Below, one piece after another: positions 24,781-32,599 of a DNA stretch of 64,000 bases (position 1 is the first letter of the stretch; each line of letters begins with the position of its first letter). The translations under genes were made by a program, and so were the position numbers. The notes beneath the pieces are model-generated. The model was not told the origin of the DNA, made no database searches, and worked only from the letters and a program-made list of their open reading frames with translations. The stretch is from Crossiella sp. S99.2 (lineage in GTDB: Bacteria; Actinomycetota; Actinomycetes; Mycobacteriales; Pseudonocardiaceae): NCBI RefSeq assembly GCF_023094165.1, contig NZ_JALMDK010000006.1, positions 186,001-250,000 on the forward strand, written 5' to 3'.

Positions 24781-25131
24781 CTACGGTGTGAAGCCGCAGT
24801 CCAGGCAGCCCTTGCCCTCACAGGTCGCCTGGTACGCGGCGTCCTGCACCAGGCGTGCCGCTGCCTGGGCCACTTCGTCCTCGTTGGCGTAGTCGCAAAG
24901 CCACCAGTACCTGAACGCATCGGTGATAGGCGTCAGGCTGGTGGACCACGGGTACACCCGTCCGGCCTGGCTGACGGTCCGGTCCGAGCTGTTCGGCCGA
25001 CTGTCCTCGATGATGTCGAGCTGCCGGATCACGCTGTCCGCGTTGATTTTGAGATGGGAGACAGATTGATTGCGGAGATAGGCGATGTCCCAGCCAGCTT
25101 TGCAGCGGGCGCACACAATCAACTCTTCCAC
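24781..25131 (-). CDS. Cys-rich zinc-ribbon-like protein (copy 2)
   Basis: 116 residues from GTG 25131. Starts with LIVCARCKAGWDIAYLRNQ and ends with CEGKGCLDCGFTP. The centre has GRVYPWSTSLTPITDAFRYWW. Full-length paralogue of 23382-23723. Four Cys suggest a single zinc ribbon formed by the two ends. It has a promoter-like element at 25365 and the structured leader L3. Unknown function; the shared regulatory leader with DUF4192 genes suggests a shared control signal rather than shared chemistry. Confidence 0.7.
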   Translation of the reverse strand: MEELIVCARCKAGWDIAYLRNQSVSHLKINADSVIRQLDIIEDSRPNSSDRTVSQAGRVYPWSTSLTPITDAFRYWWLCDYANEDEVAQAAARLVQDAAYQATCEGKGCLDCGFTP

Positions 25132-25215
25132 CGACTCACCGCCCAGGCCTGCAGGCCGGCAAGCTGGTCTGAAGTGGACAGTCCTGATGTTCCGTATGTT
25201 GCGTGCATAGTTTTC

Positions 25216-25293
25216 CTGGCGCGCCAGAACCCGGATGGGCCGCCAGGGATGACCACCACCTTCGATGTGGAGCGCGGCTCCCTGGCTTGGAGC
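25216..25293 (-). promoter_or_regulatory. conserved structured 5' leader (copy L3)
   Basis: Stem GCTCC / GGAGC with loop AAGCCAG (25277-25293), GAAGGTGGT (25255-25263), CTGGCGCGCCAG (25216-25227). Same mutually exclusive CCAGGGA:TCCCTGG and CCTGGCG:CGCCAGG pairings as L2. Confidence 0.65.
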
Positions 25294-25364
25294 GTCTGTT
25301 ATGGACGGTTGTGCGCTGTGAACGAGTCAACGTGCGAGTCCGCCCACAGGCGAACGCGGAGGTT

Positions 25365-25388
25365 GGTAACGCGCCGTCAAGCTCTTGG
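25365..25388 (-). promoter_or_regulatory. CCA-N12-CGCGTTACC element for Cys-rich gene 2
   Basis: CCA, 12 nt, CGCGTTACCA on the minus strand, 234 nt upstream of GTG 25131. It overlaps the last codons of the gene at 25377, so it is an internal promoter. The final T is A here. Confidence 0.7.
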
Positions 25389-25610
25389 CTGGGCCCGTGC
25401 GGTGTGCCACCACAAAACCTGTTCGATCAGGGCCAGCACGGGGATGATCATGAGTGTGATCCAGCCGAAGCGTGGATAGGCGAAGACGCCAAGACACAGG
25501 GCGCACGCGAGGAAGTGCGCCCCAGCGAGGAACCTCTGTGCGTGCCACTGGGCTCCGCCAGGGATGAGCAGGCCGAGCAGAAGTCCGAAGAGGACGGTGC
25601 GCAGGCTCAT
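25377..25610 (-). CDS. small multi-pass membrane protein
   Basis: 77 residues with three hydrophobic stretches (TVLFGLLLGLLIPG; FLACALCLGVFAY; ITLMIIPVLALIEQVLWW). ATG overlaps the stop of the ParB-like gene (ATGA). Third gene of the parA-parB-like operon. Unknown function; such hydrophobic add-ons are not part of the classic partition pair. Confidence 0.6.
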   Translation of the reverse strand: MSLRTVLFGLLLGLLIPGGAQWHAQRFLAGAHFLACALCLGVFAYPRFGWITLMIIPVLALIEQVLWWHTARAQPRA

Positions 25611-26620
25611 GTGGTGTGCTCCCTCTGCTCATCCCGCCAGCGCTGCGCCTCCGCGGTCAACAGGGCGTAAAGCCGGGAACCCGAGGACGCGGGCAGCTGA
25701 TTGCGGAGCCGCTCAAGGTCGCTGAGCACAGTGACGAGCTGATCCCACAGCCGGTCGAACTCCCTCACGCGCGAGGGGGTCTGCGTGGGAGGGGGGCCAA
25801 TTGGCCCCCCTCCCACGGCAAGCGCGTCCTTCGGGGCGGAGCCCTGCGGCATGGGGCGTGGTGGCGATCCGGGCGAAGGGCGCGCGGGTGCGTGTTGGTC
25901 GGCAGATGGGGATGCCAGCGGAGCGACGGCGGGTTCGGCGGTGGTGGTCGTTGTGGTGTCCGGCAGGGTTCCGGTGGCAGCGAAGGTGTTCTGGCTGTCG
26001 GGGTCGGCGGCGAAGGCAGTCGCCTGTGCCCAGGTTGCGTCGGCGGTGTTGAGCCAGGCAGCTACTGCGGGGTGCCAATGCGGCCGGCGGTCGCGGACGG
26101 CGCGGTAGATCCGCCAGTACCGCTTGAGGGTGGTTTCGGGCAGGTGCATGATCCGGCCGATGGCGTTGCGGCCGCGGTTGCAGGGCGGAGTAGCCAGCCG
26201 GTCGATGGTGTTGAGGGTTTCCAAGATGCTCAGGTGTTTGCGGTGGGCATTCTCCGACGCCTGGGTCTGGATGACCTCGGCGAGGATGGTTTCGGTGAGC
26301 GGCCGGGGATCGACGAAGGCGAGGATGGTGGGCAACCCGAGCCTGCGGTGGGCCAGCAGTCGGCCATTGCCCTTGACCAGGGTCCAGGTGTCGTCGCTGT
26401 TGGGCACTACTTCCACGGGGTGGGTCAGGCCGAAGGTGTCGATGTTGTCGGCTAGGCCGGCGATGGTCTCCTCGTCGGCATCGACGCCACAGACCTGGAT
26501 GCATCGGGTTATGGCGGTGATCGGGATGGGGATAGCGGTGCGGTCGCCGGTGCCGTCGCCGAGGTCGCCGAGCACCGACGTGCGGTCGGAGTCGACGACA
26601 TCCTCGACGGGCTTGTTCAC
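25607..26620 (-). CDS. ParB/sulfiredoxin-fold nuclease-like DNA-binding protein
   Basis: 337 residues from GTG 26620, which overlaps the parA-like stop (GTGA). The N-terminal half is ParB-like: TFGLTHPVEVVPNSDDTW followed by LVKGNGRLLAHRRLG, the usual GxGRxxA core, then a helical DNA-binding part with AIGRIMHLPETTLKRYW as a likely helix-turn-helix. A Pro/Thr-rich linker and a short C-terminal helix follow. It differs strongly from the ParB at 51401-52786, so the window carries two unrelated ParB types. Probable role: partition or gene regulation together with the ParA-like gene. Confidence 0.75.
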   Translation of the reverse strand: MNKPVEDVVDSDRTSVLGDLGDGTGDRTAIPIPITAITRCIQVCGVDADEETIAGLADNIDTFGLTHPVEVVPNSDDTWTLVKGNGRLLAHRRLGLPTILAFVDPRPLTETILAEVIQTQASENAHRKHLSILETLNTIDRLATPPCNRGRNAIGRIMHLPETTLKRYWRIYRAVRDRRPHWHPAVAAWLNTADATWAQATAFAADPDSQNTFAATGTLPDTTTTTTAEPAVAPLASPSADQHAPARPSPGSPPRPMPQGSAPKDALAVGGGPIGPPPTQTPSRVREFDRLWDQLVTVLSDLERLRNQLPASSGSRLYALLTAEAQRWRDEQREHTT

Positions 26621-27372
26621 CGGTTCTCGTGCTCCCGCTTCGATGGGGGGAGTTGCTCGTGGACCCAGGTGGCCAGGGCGGCGGAGGTCTGGTGGGTGGT
26701 TCGGGCGTTGCCCACGCTGAAGGGGGATCGGCCGTGGCGCAGGGCGTTGGTGACCCAGCCGTCGTGGCTGACCTGTACTGGGCACAGCCGGAGCTCGCGT
26801 GGGTCGGCGGTCGCGGTGAGCTCGTCCAGGAGTGCCGATTCGCTGGGGTCCTTGCGGATCCGGTTGAGCACGGTGTGCACCTGGCCGCGGGCGTGGCGGG
26901 TCAGCTGCCGGTGGGCGTGGGTCAGGGTGCGCAGGCCGAAGGCGTTGGCTACCACGTGCAGGACGAGGTCGGCGCTTTCGACGAAGGCCAACGCGCAGGG
27001 CGCGGGCAACTTCACGGTGTCGATGACGATCCAGGCCAGGCCGGCTTCCTCAGCGGCGGCGCGGACCCGGTCCGGGTCGCACAGCGGCTGCCCGGTCGGC
27101 CGGGTCAGCAGGCGGTCTGGGGCGAGGTAGTAGCCGTGCGGAGCGGTGGTGATCTCGTGGAGGGTCTGGCTCGGTGGCCGGGTGCCGTCAAGGAAGTGCC
27201 GCACGGTGCCGTGGCCGGGTTGGATGGGCACGGCCAGGATCTGGGCGCCGTCACCCTGTGGTTCGTAGTCGGCGAGCAGGGTCGGCGCGTGCTGGGCCAG
27301 GCCGTGGGTGAGCAGTGCGGCGACGTGGGTGGCGCCGACGCCGCCCTTGAACTTGGTGACCAGGATGAGCAT
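26617..27372 (-). CDS. ParA/MinD-like protein with altered Walker A
   Basis: 251 residues from ATG 27372. Opens with LILVTKFKGGVGATHVAALL: the signature Lys of the deviant Walker A is present, but the catalytic Lys of KGGxGKT is Ala. The switch I/II area reads LLADYEPQGDG and WIVIDTVKLP; the Asp residues expected in DxDPQ are partly kept. Probably binds or hydrolyses ATP poorly (inference). First gene of an operon with the ParB-like protein. A 16-bp inverted repeat stands 38 nt upstream, between it and a divergent gene. Confidence 0.75.
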   Translation of the reverse strand: MLILVTKFKGGVGATHVAALLTHGLAQHAPTLLADYEPQGDGAQILAVPIQPGHGTVRHFLDGTRPPSQTLHEITTAPHGYYLAPDRLLTRPTGQPLCDPDRVRAAAEEAGLAWIVIDTVKLPAPCALAFVESADLVLHVVANAFGLRTLTHAHRQLTRHARGQVHTVLNRIRKDPSESALLDELTATADPRELRLCPVQVSHDGWVTNALRHGRSPFSVGNARTTHQTSAALATWVHEQLPPSKREHENR

Positions 27373-27409
27373 GAGCACTCGCTTCGCGGTTGGACTACCT
27401 CTCATCTGT

Positions 27410-27452
27410 GACAGTCGGCAGGGCCGCGCTGAGCGTGGCCCTGCCGACTGTC
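27410..27452. promoter_or_regulatory. 16-bp perfect inverted repeat in the divergent parA-like / relaxation intergenic region
   Basis: GACAGTCGGCAGGGCC and its complement, separated by 11 nt, lie between the two divergent start codons (27372 and 27459). Size and place suit an operator or partition site bound by the ParB-like protein; as RNA it would be a strong hairpin just before ATG 27459. Confidence 0.65.
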
Positions 27453-27458
27453 TTTGTC

Positions 27459-28553
27459 ATGGACGCCGATCTGTACCCCGGTCAGGCTCTGCAGACCGCC
27501 CGCGCGGTCGGCCTGCTTCTGCCACGATCTCGGCCGGTCATCGCCGCAGACTGGCGGCCGCTGTGGTGGGCGATCTCCGAGGTCGGCTGGGTTGATGACG
27601 ATCTCGTTGGCCGACTTGGCCGCAGCCAGCCGGTGCAGGACGCAGAAGAGGTCCGTCGGCAGCTTCGCAGGCTGTACGAGGTGGGCTGGCTGACCAGCGA
27701 GCAGGGACGCGGGCGTCCACGGCGCCCGCTTGCGCTCACAGCGCGCGGGCGGGAGGTAATGGAGTGCTTTCCACCCCACTCGCCAAACTGGACCACGTCG
27801 GCACGGGAGGTCGCGCGCCGAGCGTTGGCCGCGGTCTTCCGCCAGGCAGCAGGTCCGGTGATCGCCGTGGAGGCGGTAGAGGAGGTTCTCGCTACCGGCG
27901 CGCGGTGGGGCCGAGTGGTGCACGAGCGCGATGTCCGCATGGTGCTTCTCCAATGGCGTCGCGACCGCCTGGTCCGGTTTGTTCGCCCAGCGTCAGGTCG
28001 GTGGCTGTGCACCGAGTTGGGCCACCGCGCCCTTCGATCAGTGGCCAGGGCGGCCGGTGAGCACCTCCCCCGCTACCCAAAACGTGCGGATCAGGACCAC
28101 GACCACATGCTGCTCCGCTCGGTGCTACAGATCGCCGATCTCTGCCCGAACGTCGTTGGCGTGATCCGGCTCGCCCGTCGTACTCAACTGGCCGGTGCGG
28201 AGTCACCTTGGATCCTGCCGGACGGCCTGGTCGGCTTCGGTACCGAAGCCGGCCTGCTGGTAGTGGCCCTAGAGATCGAACGTCGTAGTCGTTACCCGAA
28301 CCTCACCCGTCACATCGCCAACTACGGCCAGCTCGCGCACCAGTGGCCGTGGTGCCGGATCTTCGTGGCCGTGGTGACGGCCAGAGTGACGGCCGGACGG
28401 CAGGCAGTGCTAGCTGAGGCACTCGAGACCGCGGTCTCCAGCTACCCGGGAATCCTGTTGACCACGGTGGCCACGACTGTGGCTGCGCTGCCTAACCGGC
28501 TAGCGAACCAGGGCGTGCAACCGGAGTCCACGGTGTTCGCACCGCCGGATTGA
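27459..28553 (+). CDS. replication-relaxation family protein
   Basis: 364 residues from ATG 27459. N-terminal winged helix (RRQLRRLYEVGWLTSEQGRG, then ALTARGREVME) and a C-terminal nuclease-like fold typical of the Replic_Relax family: ILPDGLVGFGTEAG, then VVALEIERRSRYPNLTRHI and a Tyr/Lys-poor helix (ANYGQLAHQWPW). The family accompanies replication or mobilisation genes of actinobacterial and firmicute plasmids. A longer upstream frame runs through the 16-bp hairpin and is not needed. Divergent from the partition-like operon. Confidence 0.7.
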   Translation: MDADLYPGQALQTARAVGLLLPRSRPVIAADWRPLWWAISEVGWVDDDLVGRLGRSQPVQDAEEVRRQLRRLYEVGWLTSEQGRGRPRRPLALTARGREVMECFPPHSPNWTTSAREVARRALAAVFRQAAGPVIAVEAVEEVLATGARWGRVVHERDVRMVLLQWRRDRLVRFVRPASGRWLCTELGHRALRSVARAAGEHLPRYPKRADQDHDHMLLRSVLQIADLCPNVVGVIRLARRTQLAGAESPWILPDGLVGFGTEAGLLVVALEIERRSRYPNLTRHIANYGQLAHQWPWCRIFVAVVTARVTAGRQAVLAEALETAVSSYPGILLTTVATTVAALPNRLANQGVQPESTVFAPPD

Positions 28554-28666
28554 GACACCGAACCAGGCCGCGCGGGGTCTGCTAAGCGTCCAGAAATAGT
28601 GTGGGAAATTCCCGGCGACCAATCGGGCGAACGCGGCCCTGACCTGCACAAAGGAGGGCGAAAAGC

Positions 28667-28936
28667 ATGAAGGCTGTCATGCTTGTATGGGCCGGTAAGG
28701 CCCATACTTTGGGCGGCCTGTTGGGCCGCCTTTCCCTCGGGTGCGGCCTAATGCCGCACCCGCCCGCGGTACGCCGGGCGAGGCGAGCAACGCTGCTGGA
28801 GATCGCTGGTCAACGTGATCTGCCTCGCCCCAGCCGGGCGAGAGTGCGCGACACGCCGACCTCGGGACGCCGGGTTGTTGTCAGGCAGGAGCCCGCCTAC
28901 CCGAACTCGAGTAGTTGGAACCCCGCATCCGGCTGA
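28667..28936 (+). CDS. small ORF containing three tandem hairpins (coding status doubtful)
   Basis: 89 codons. AAGGAGG lies 9 nt before the ATG, an ideal start. But codons 7-32 coincide with three successive perfect hairpins: 28685-28707 (9-bp, loop GGTAA), 28712-28730 (7-bp, followed by TTT) and 28739-28761 (9-bp, loop CTAAT). The rest is Arg/Pro-rich. It may be a leader peptide with attenuator-like structure, or a terminator cluster after 28553. Confidence 0.35.
   Translation: MKAVMLVWAGKAHTLGGLLGRLSLGCGLMPHPPAVRRARRATLLEIAGQRDLPRPSRARVRDTPTSGRRVVVRQEPAYPNSSSWNPASG
28685..28761 (+). terminator. three tandem hairpins
   Basis: Stems GTATGGGCC / GGCCCATAC, GGCGGCC / GGCCGCC (with TTT after) and GGGTGCGGC / GCCGCACCC, each with a 5-nt loop, spaced 4-8 nt apart, 132 nt downstream of the replication-relaxation gene. 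The second is terminator-like. Confidence 0.55.
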
Positions 28937-29125
28937 CTTGAGTATCGTGCCCCAAGGGGCCGCAACAACGGCACCACCCAGGCGACCTCCGCTCGACGTG
29001 AGGTTTGCCCGGTGACTCGGAGACTTTCAAGCATGGTCCGATAGGACCTGATCAGTAGACGTTTCCCTGACTTCGGCCGCGGTCGGCAGCATTGTCCTGC
29101 GCACCGGAGCGCCCGCTGAGCCCAG

Positions 29126-29569
29126 TTGCTCGGTGAGATCGCGGCCGAGCCGGGGCCGGCTGGCTCGAACAGCACGCCGCCGGACTTGCGAACGATCTTC
29201 ACACCACCCAAAATCGAACACATATTCGATTTCAAGGTGCAGGTGAACCCCGAACTGGCCCGGATTCGTGGCCCCGCGGTACCGGTGTGGGCTGACCTGG
29301 CAGAACTGTACTGGCACGGTTTCCTCAACGACTCGCCTTCGCACGTAATGCTTGTCCGACGACACGGCCTTGTGCTCACCAGGCGCGTTCCCGCTCACCT
29401 GCACGCTTGGCTCCGTACCAGCGACGGATACTGGGCCGGCCTGGTGTCCTACCTCGTCGAATCGGGCCAGGGCAGCGCGATACCACCGCTAGAGATCCGG
29501 AACCTGGTGCCCCAGCGAGTACTCCGCCCGCGAGCACCAGAAGAGCGCGGGTCGCAAACACGGACCTGA
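29126..29569 (+). CDS. hypothetical protein
   Basis: 147 codons from TTG 29126; an in-frame stop lies just upstream and no ATG or GTG is available near the start, so the 5' end is uncertain or truncated. The central part looks real (HIFDFKVQVNPELARIRG; VWADLAELYWHGFLND; HAWLRTSDGYWAGLVSYLV). No family recognised. The opposing minus-strand frame is weaker in codon bias. Confidence 0.45.
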   Translation: MLGEIAAEPGPAGSNSTPPDLRTIFTPPKIEHIFDFKVQVNPELARIRGPAVPVWADLAELYWHGFLNDSPSHVMLVRRHGLVLTRRVPAHLHAWLRTSDGYWAGLVSYLVESGQGSAIPPLEIRNLVPQRVLRPRAPEERGSQTRT

Positions 29570-30184
29570 CCCTGGTCCCGCGCGGGCTCGGGCCGGATCC
29601 TGACTCGGATTTCCGAACCTCAACGCCGCGGCAACGGCGCCCAACGGGCGCAGCGACCAGGACGAACCCGACCACGAAACAAGGACCCATGACACAGACC
29701 TGCTCGATCCGCCTGCCGACATAGACTGGGACCAGCCAGCGCGGCAGCGCGCACTCGGGCCGGGCAGCCACGCGGCGACCGAGGAAACCCGGGACAGGCA
29801 CCAGTGCGGGACAGGTTGGGTTTGACGGACACACCTCGGTGGCGTGCAACACCATGCCCGTGCGATGCCCCACCGCTACGCCGACCCGAGAGGGCCTTCC
29901 TCAGCTGCAGAACGTTGAAGATGAAGTACGAGCCCTGGCCCCACCACACCGGTAGAGTGCCTAGTGCGGTCGCCTATGGTGCGCGGCCGTACTGGTCTGC
30001 AGCGCCCACCACAGTGGGCTCGCCCCACGCCAGTGGGGATGTTTCCCGACCAGATCCGGAACGGCCTCGGCCGTGACCGAGTTGTCCCCGCACTCGCGGG
30101 GTGGCACCGCCACCCTCGCGCGTCCCGGAGGACGACTATGCCCCACCGCTGCCAGCGCGCCTGGCCTGCCTTGGCCGGCCCACG
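29570..30184. other. intergenic region with two CRISPR-repeat-like hairpins
   Basis: About 615 bp with no convincing gene. It holds two palindromic 28-29-nt segments at 30018-30046 (core CCCCAC-GCCA-GTGGGG) and 30081-30108 (core CCCCGC-ACTC-GCGGGG) that each resemble type I-E CRISPR repeats of actinomycetes. They differ from one another, and their cores are 63 bp apart. Confidence 0.4.
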
Positions 30185-30739
30185 ATGACCCGCTACCTCA
30201 CCGTCGCCGAGGCCGCCGAGCGCTCCGGTCTGGCCGAAAAGACCGTCGTCCGCTATATCACCCAGTCCCGGATCCCGGTGCCGGATCGCATCGTGGGAGG
30301 GAGTCCACGGTGGAAGGCTTCCACGATCCGGGACTGGCTGCGTAAGCGCAGTCCGCGGCCCGCGCCGGTGGCCGCCTGCGGCACACCGTCAGGCTGGCGT
30401 GCCGGATGCGACTGCCCGGACTGCACCCAGGCCCACACCGACGACACGCGGATCTGGCGGCGGGACCGCGCCCGGATCCCGGAGGAGATGCGGGAGGCGA
30501 TACTGGCTGACATCGCCGCTGGCGGCCGCATCACCTCTGTCGCCGCTGAATACGGCCTGACCCAGCAAGCCCTCCACGGCCAGGGACGAGTCGATGAGCA
30601 GTGGCGAGACGACCTGGATGAGGCGCTGAGGGCCGGGCGTGACCCCGGGCTGATCCACGGCACCGCCGGAGCCTGGCGGCACGGCCAGTGCCGATGCCCG
30701 GACTGCCGCGAAGCTCAGCACGGACCTCGCTCGAGCTGA
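30185..30739 (+). CDS. helix-turn-helix protein with Cys-pair modules
   Basis: 184 residues from ATG 30185. N-terminal excisionase/MerR-type helix-turn-helix (YLTVAEAAERSGLAEKTVVRYI, then GGSPRWKASTIRDWL). Two similar Cys modules follow: GWRAGCDCPDCTQAH and AWRHGQCRCPDCREAQ, flanking a second HTH-like helix pair (RITSVAAEYGLTQQALHG). The internal duplication suggests two copies of a small zinc-binding unit. Likely DNA-binding regulator or accessory factor of the element; the upstream longer frame is not supported. Confidence 0.65.
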   Translation: MTRYLTVAEAAERSGLAEKTVVRYITQSRIPVPDRIVGGSPRWKASTIRDWLRKRSPRPAPVAACGTPSGWRAGCDCPDCTQAHTDDTRIWRRDRARIPEEMREAILADIAAGGRITSVAAEYGLTQQALHGQGRVDEQWRDDLDEALRAGRDPGLIHGTAGAWRHGQCRCPDCREAQHGPRSS

Positions 30740-31131
30740 GCCCGCCAACCGAGTGGCCACAGCTAGCACAGTCAGCCGCCTCGAATGCTGCTTCTCCGTC
30801 ATCCGCGGAGAACTCCTCCGCCGTCGGAGGTCGTCGCAGGCTACTGCCAGCCAGCCGCGCTACACTACCTATGGCAATCCTTGCTCCGCGCCAGCGGAGG
30901 TGTTCCGGCGACCGTGTGGCGACATGCGCACGACCGCGACAGGATTGTCCCCTCCACACCTCGTGGAGAACAACTACCGGGCAACCGGCTGACCTGCGTC
31001 CCCTCGGAACGTTGTCCCTGCATCTTGCAGGGTTGGTCCGGTACCGGTGCACCCGGCAGACGGCTAGCTGGCCGACCGTCCTCGCGCCAGTGAGGCTGCG
31101 CTTATCGGTTCTGGCCCCGGAAACCGCCTAC
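30740..31131. other. region without a confident gene
   Basis: About 390 bp. Several overlapping plus-strand frames are open, none with a ribosome site and clear bias. A plus-strand frame continuous with the gene at 31132 could extend that gene upstream. Confidence 0.35.
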
Positions 31132-31536
31132 ATGGGGCAACTCCGGGGCCAGACCCGTATCCGGTCCCGCTCCGCCGCCGGGCCGGGGTGGCATTCTCTC
31201 CAGCATGGTGGCACTGCGCTGTGCACGCTCGGCACCGCCCGCGCCCAACTCCACACCGCGCTGCTTGGCGCGGCGACCGCCGCCGTGTACGCCGAGACCG
31301 GGCACTCGGACGCCGAGGTATTCAGCTGCGGTATCAAGGCCCACGCCGTTGCCCTGGCCCACCAGGTCGCCGAGCAGTCCGGGCTCCTCTGCGGCGCAGA
31401 GGTCTATCAGGCCGGCCATCCCGTAGCCAAGGCACAGCGGGACATCGCCTGGCTGCTGCGCGCCGACGGCCACGGCGACGAGCTGCATCGCCGTCTAGGC
31501 CGCCATCACCTCGGTCAGGCCGGTGTGCGGCGGTGA
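31132..31536 (+). CDS. hypothetical protein
   Basis: About 134 residues from ATG 31132; the frame is open much further upstream, so the start is uncertain. Codon third positions are strongly GC-rich from ~31170 on. Helical segments (TARAQLHTALLGAATAAVYAE; AHAVALAHQVAEQSGLL) and an Asp/Arg-rich end. No membrane helix or metal motif, no family recognised. Confidence 0.45.
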   Translation: MGQLRGQTRIRSRSAAGPGWHSLQHGGTALCTLGTARAQLHTALLGAATAAVYAETGHSDAEVFSCGIKAHAVALAHQVAEQSGLLCGAEVYQAGHPVAKAQRDIAWLLRADGHGDELHRRLGRHHLGQAGVRR

Positions 31537-31546
31537 CCCGGACGGC

Positions 31547-31882
31547 TCAGCCGCGCCACACCCACGGTGGACTGACCGGCGGCGGGGCGGGGGCGATGAC
31601 GAACCCGAGGCTCGGCGTCCAGGAGTCGCCGTCGCCACCCTGCTCCCGGCACACCAGCTCCAGCATGCTGGAGCTGTCGGCGTATCCGTCCTCGCAGGCG
31701 AGGTAGATCGTGGCGGTGTGGCCGGACCGGAGCCCGGTGAGCACATCAGCCCGGCTGTCGGCCTCGCCGCGCTGCCAGCGCTGCGGATCGTGGATGCCGG
31801 TGATCAGGGGCCGGACGCCGTCAGAACCACCGTTTCCAGTGGTGGTCCGCTGACCATGGTCAAGGCTAGCCGGGCGGCCCAT
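31547..31882 (-). CDS. hypothetical protein
   Basis: 111 residues, overlapping the preceding gene by 79 nt in another frame. The later part is well behaved (TATIYLACEDGYADSSSMLEL; GFVIAPAPPPV). The start is uncertain and could lie near 31805, right after the preceding stop, at a non-standard codon. No family recognised. Confidence 0.4.
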   Translation of the reverse strand: MGRPASLDHGQRTTTGNGGSDGVRPLITGIHDPQRWQRGEADSRADVLTGLRSGHTATIYLACEDGYADSSSMLELVCREQGGDGDSWTPSLGFVIAPAPPPVSPPWVWRG

Positions 31883-32109
31883 GACCCGATCTCGCCGGCA
31901 GCGTGGACCGCAGTCAGGGCGAACTGCAGGGTCCGCCGGTCCTGACGGTCTTGCCGCATCAGCGCGATCTGCGCCTCCGCAGCCTCAGCATGCCGCTGGG
32001 CGTACTTGGCCTGATTCTTCGCCGAGTACGCCGCCCAACTGGCGACACCCACCGCCACCGCCGCTACCAGCGCGCCTGCGAAAGTGGCGTAGTCGCCGAG
32101 GGCGCTCAT
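31804..32109 (-). CDS. small single-pass membrane protein with helical tail
   Basis: 101 residues from ATG 32109. A hydrophobic helix near residues 8-30 (TFAGALVAAVAVGVASWAAY) precedes a charged helix (AKNQAKYAQRHAEAAEAQIALM). Such short membrane-anchored coiled-coil proteins are common beside actinobacterial toxin or signalling genes, but nothing here shows a partner. Frame extends upstream but without a start signal. Confidence 0.5.
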   Translation of the reverse strand: MSALGDYATFAGALVAAVAVGVASWAAYSAKNQAKYAQRHAEAAEAQIALMRQDRQDRRTLQFALTAVHAAGEIGSWAARLALTMVSGPPLETVVLTASGP

Positions 32110-32490
32110 ACCGGACCGATCCGGTGGCCCTCTTGCACTGAGCCACCTGGCCGTGCTCGGCGGCCCACCCCGCCGCATGCAGCCGCGCCACCAGCAGTGG
32201 CTTGATCCGATCCTGGACTAGCGCGGCCAGTTCCTCCAGGGTGTACCAGTCCACCGGGGCGACCTCCGGCCGCTGCCCCGCAGCCGTTGCTGGGCGCTGG
32301 TGAACGTGTCCGCGGTGGCACCGGCCTCCGGCCTGCGGCTATGGCACGCCAGCGCCAGGCCGCGAAGCCCCGATGCTACCGAGCGGCCCGAATCGAGACG
32401 TAGGTGTCGCGGAGCCTTTCGGCGATCAGGGCGTAGGCCTAGTCGAGTTCGGCGATCTTGCCGTCGCCAGGGGTGCGCAGCGAAGAACTC
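32110..32490 (-). pseudogene. decayed coding remnants
   Basis: Minus-strand segments with protein character are interrupted by stops and frame changes: KIAELD-stop-AYALIAERLRDTYVSIRAAR-stop (~32380-32480) and, further on, DWYTLEELAALVQDRIKPLL from 32254. They look like pieces of one or two small helical proteins that have lost their reading frame. No intact gene can be built. Confidence 0.4.
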
Positions 32491-32599
32491 CGCGCACCGC
32501 CACCCCGTCGGGCGCGGTGACGGAGGCAGGAGCCGCCTCAGCCGATCGGAGCGAAGGTGAGTTCGGTCCATGTCCCGCTCTGGCGCTGGGCCTGCCCCC

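Noticed and set aside
23758..25310. Similar 32-residue plus-strand peptides (PDGPPGMTTTF-like) at 23758 and 25205
   Set aside because: Seven of the eight codons that differ between the copies are non-synonymous, so the plus frame is not under protein selection; the similarity belongs to the minus-strand leader element.
28800..28940. Possible tRNA or attachment-site remnant
   Set aside because: No cloverleaf could be drawn and no anticodon arm is evident.
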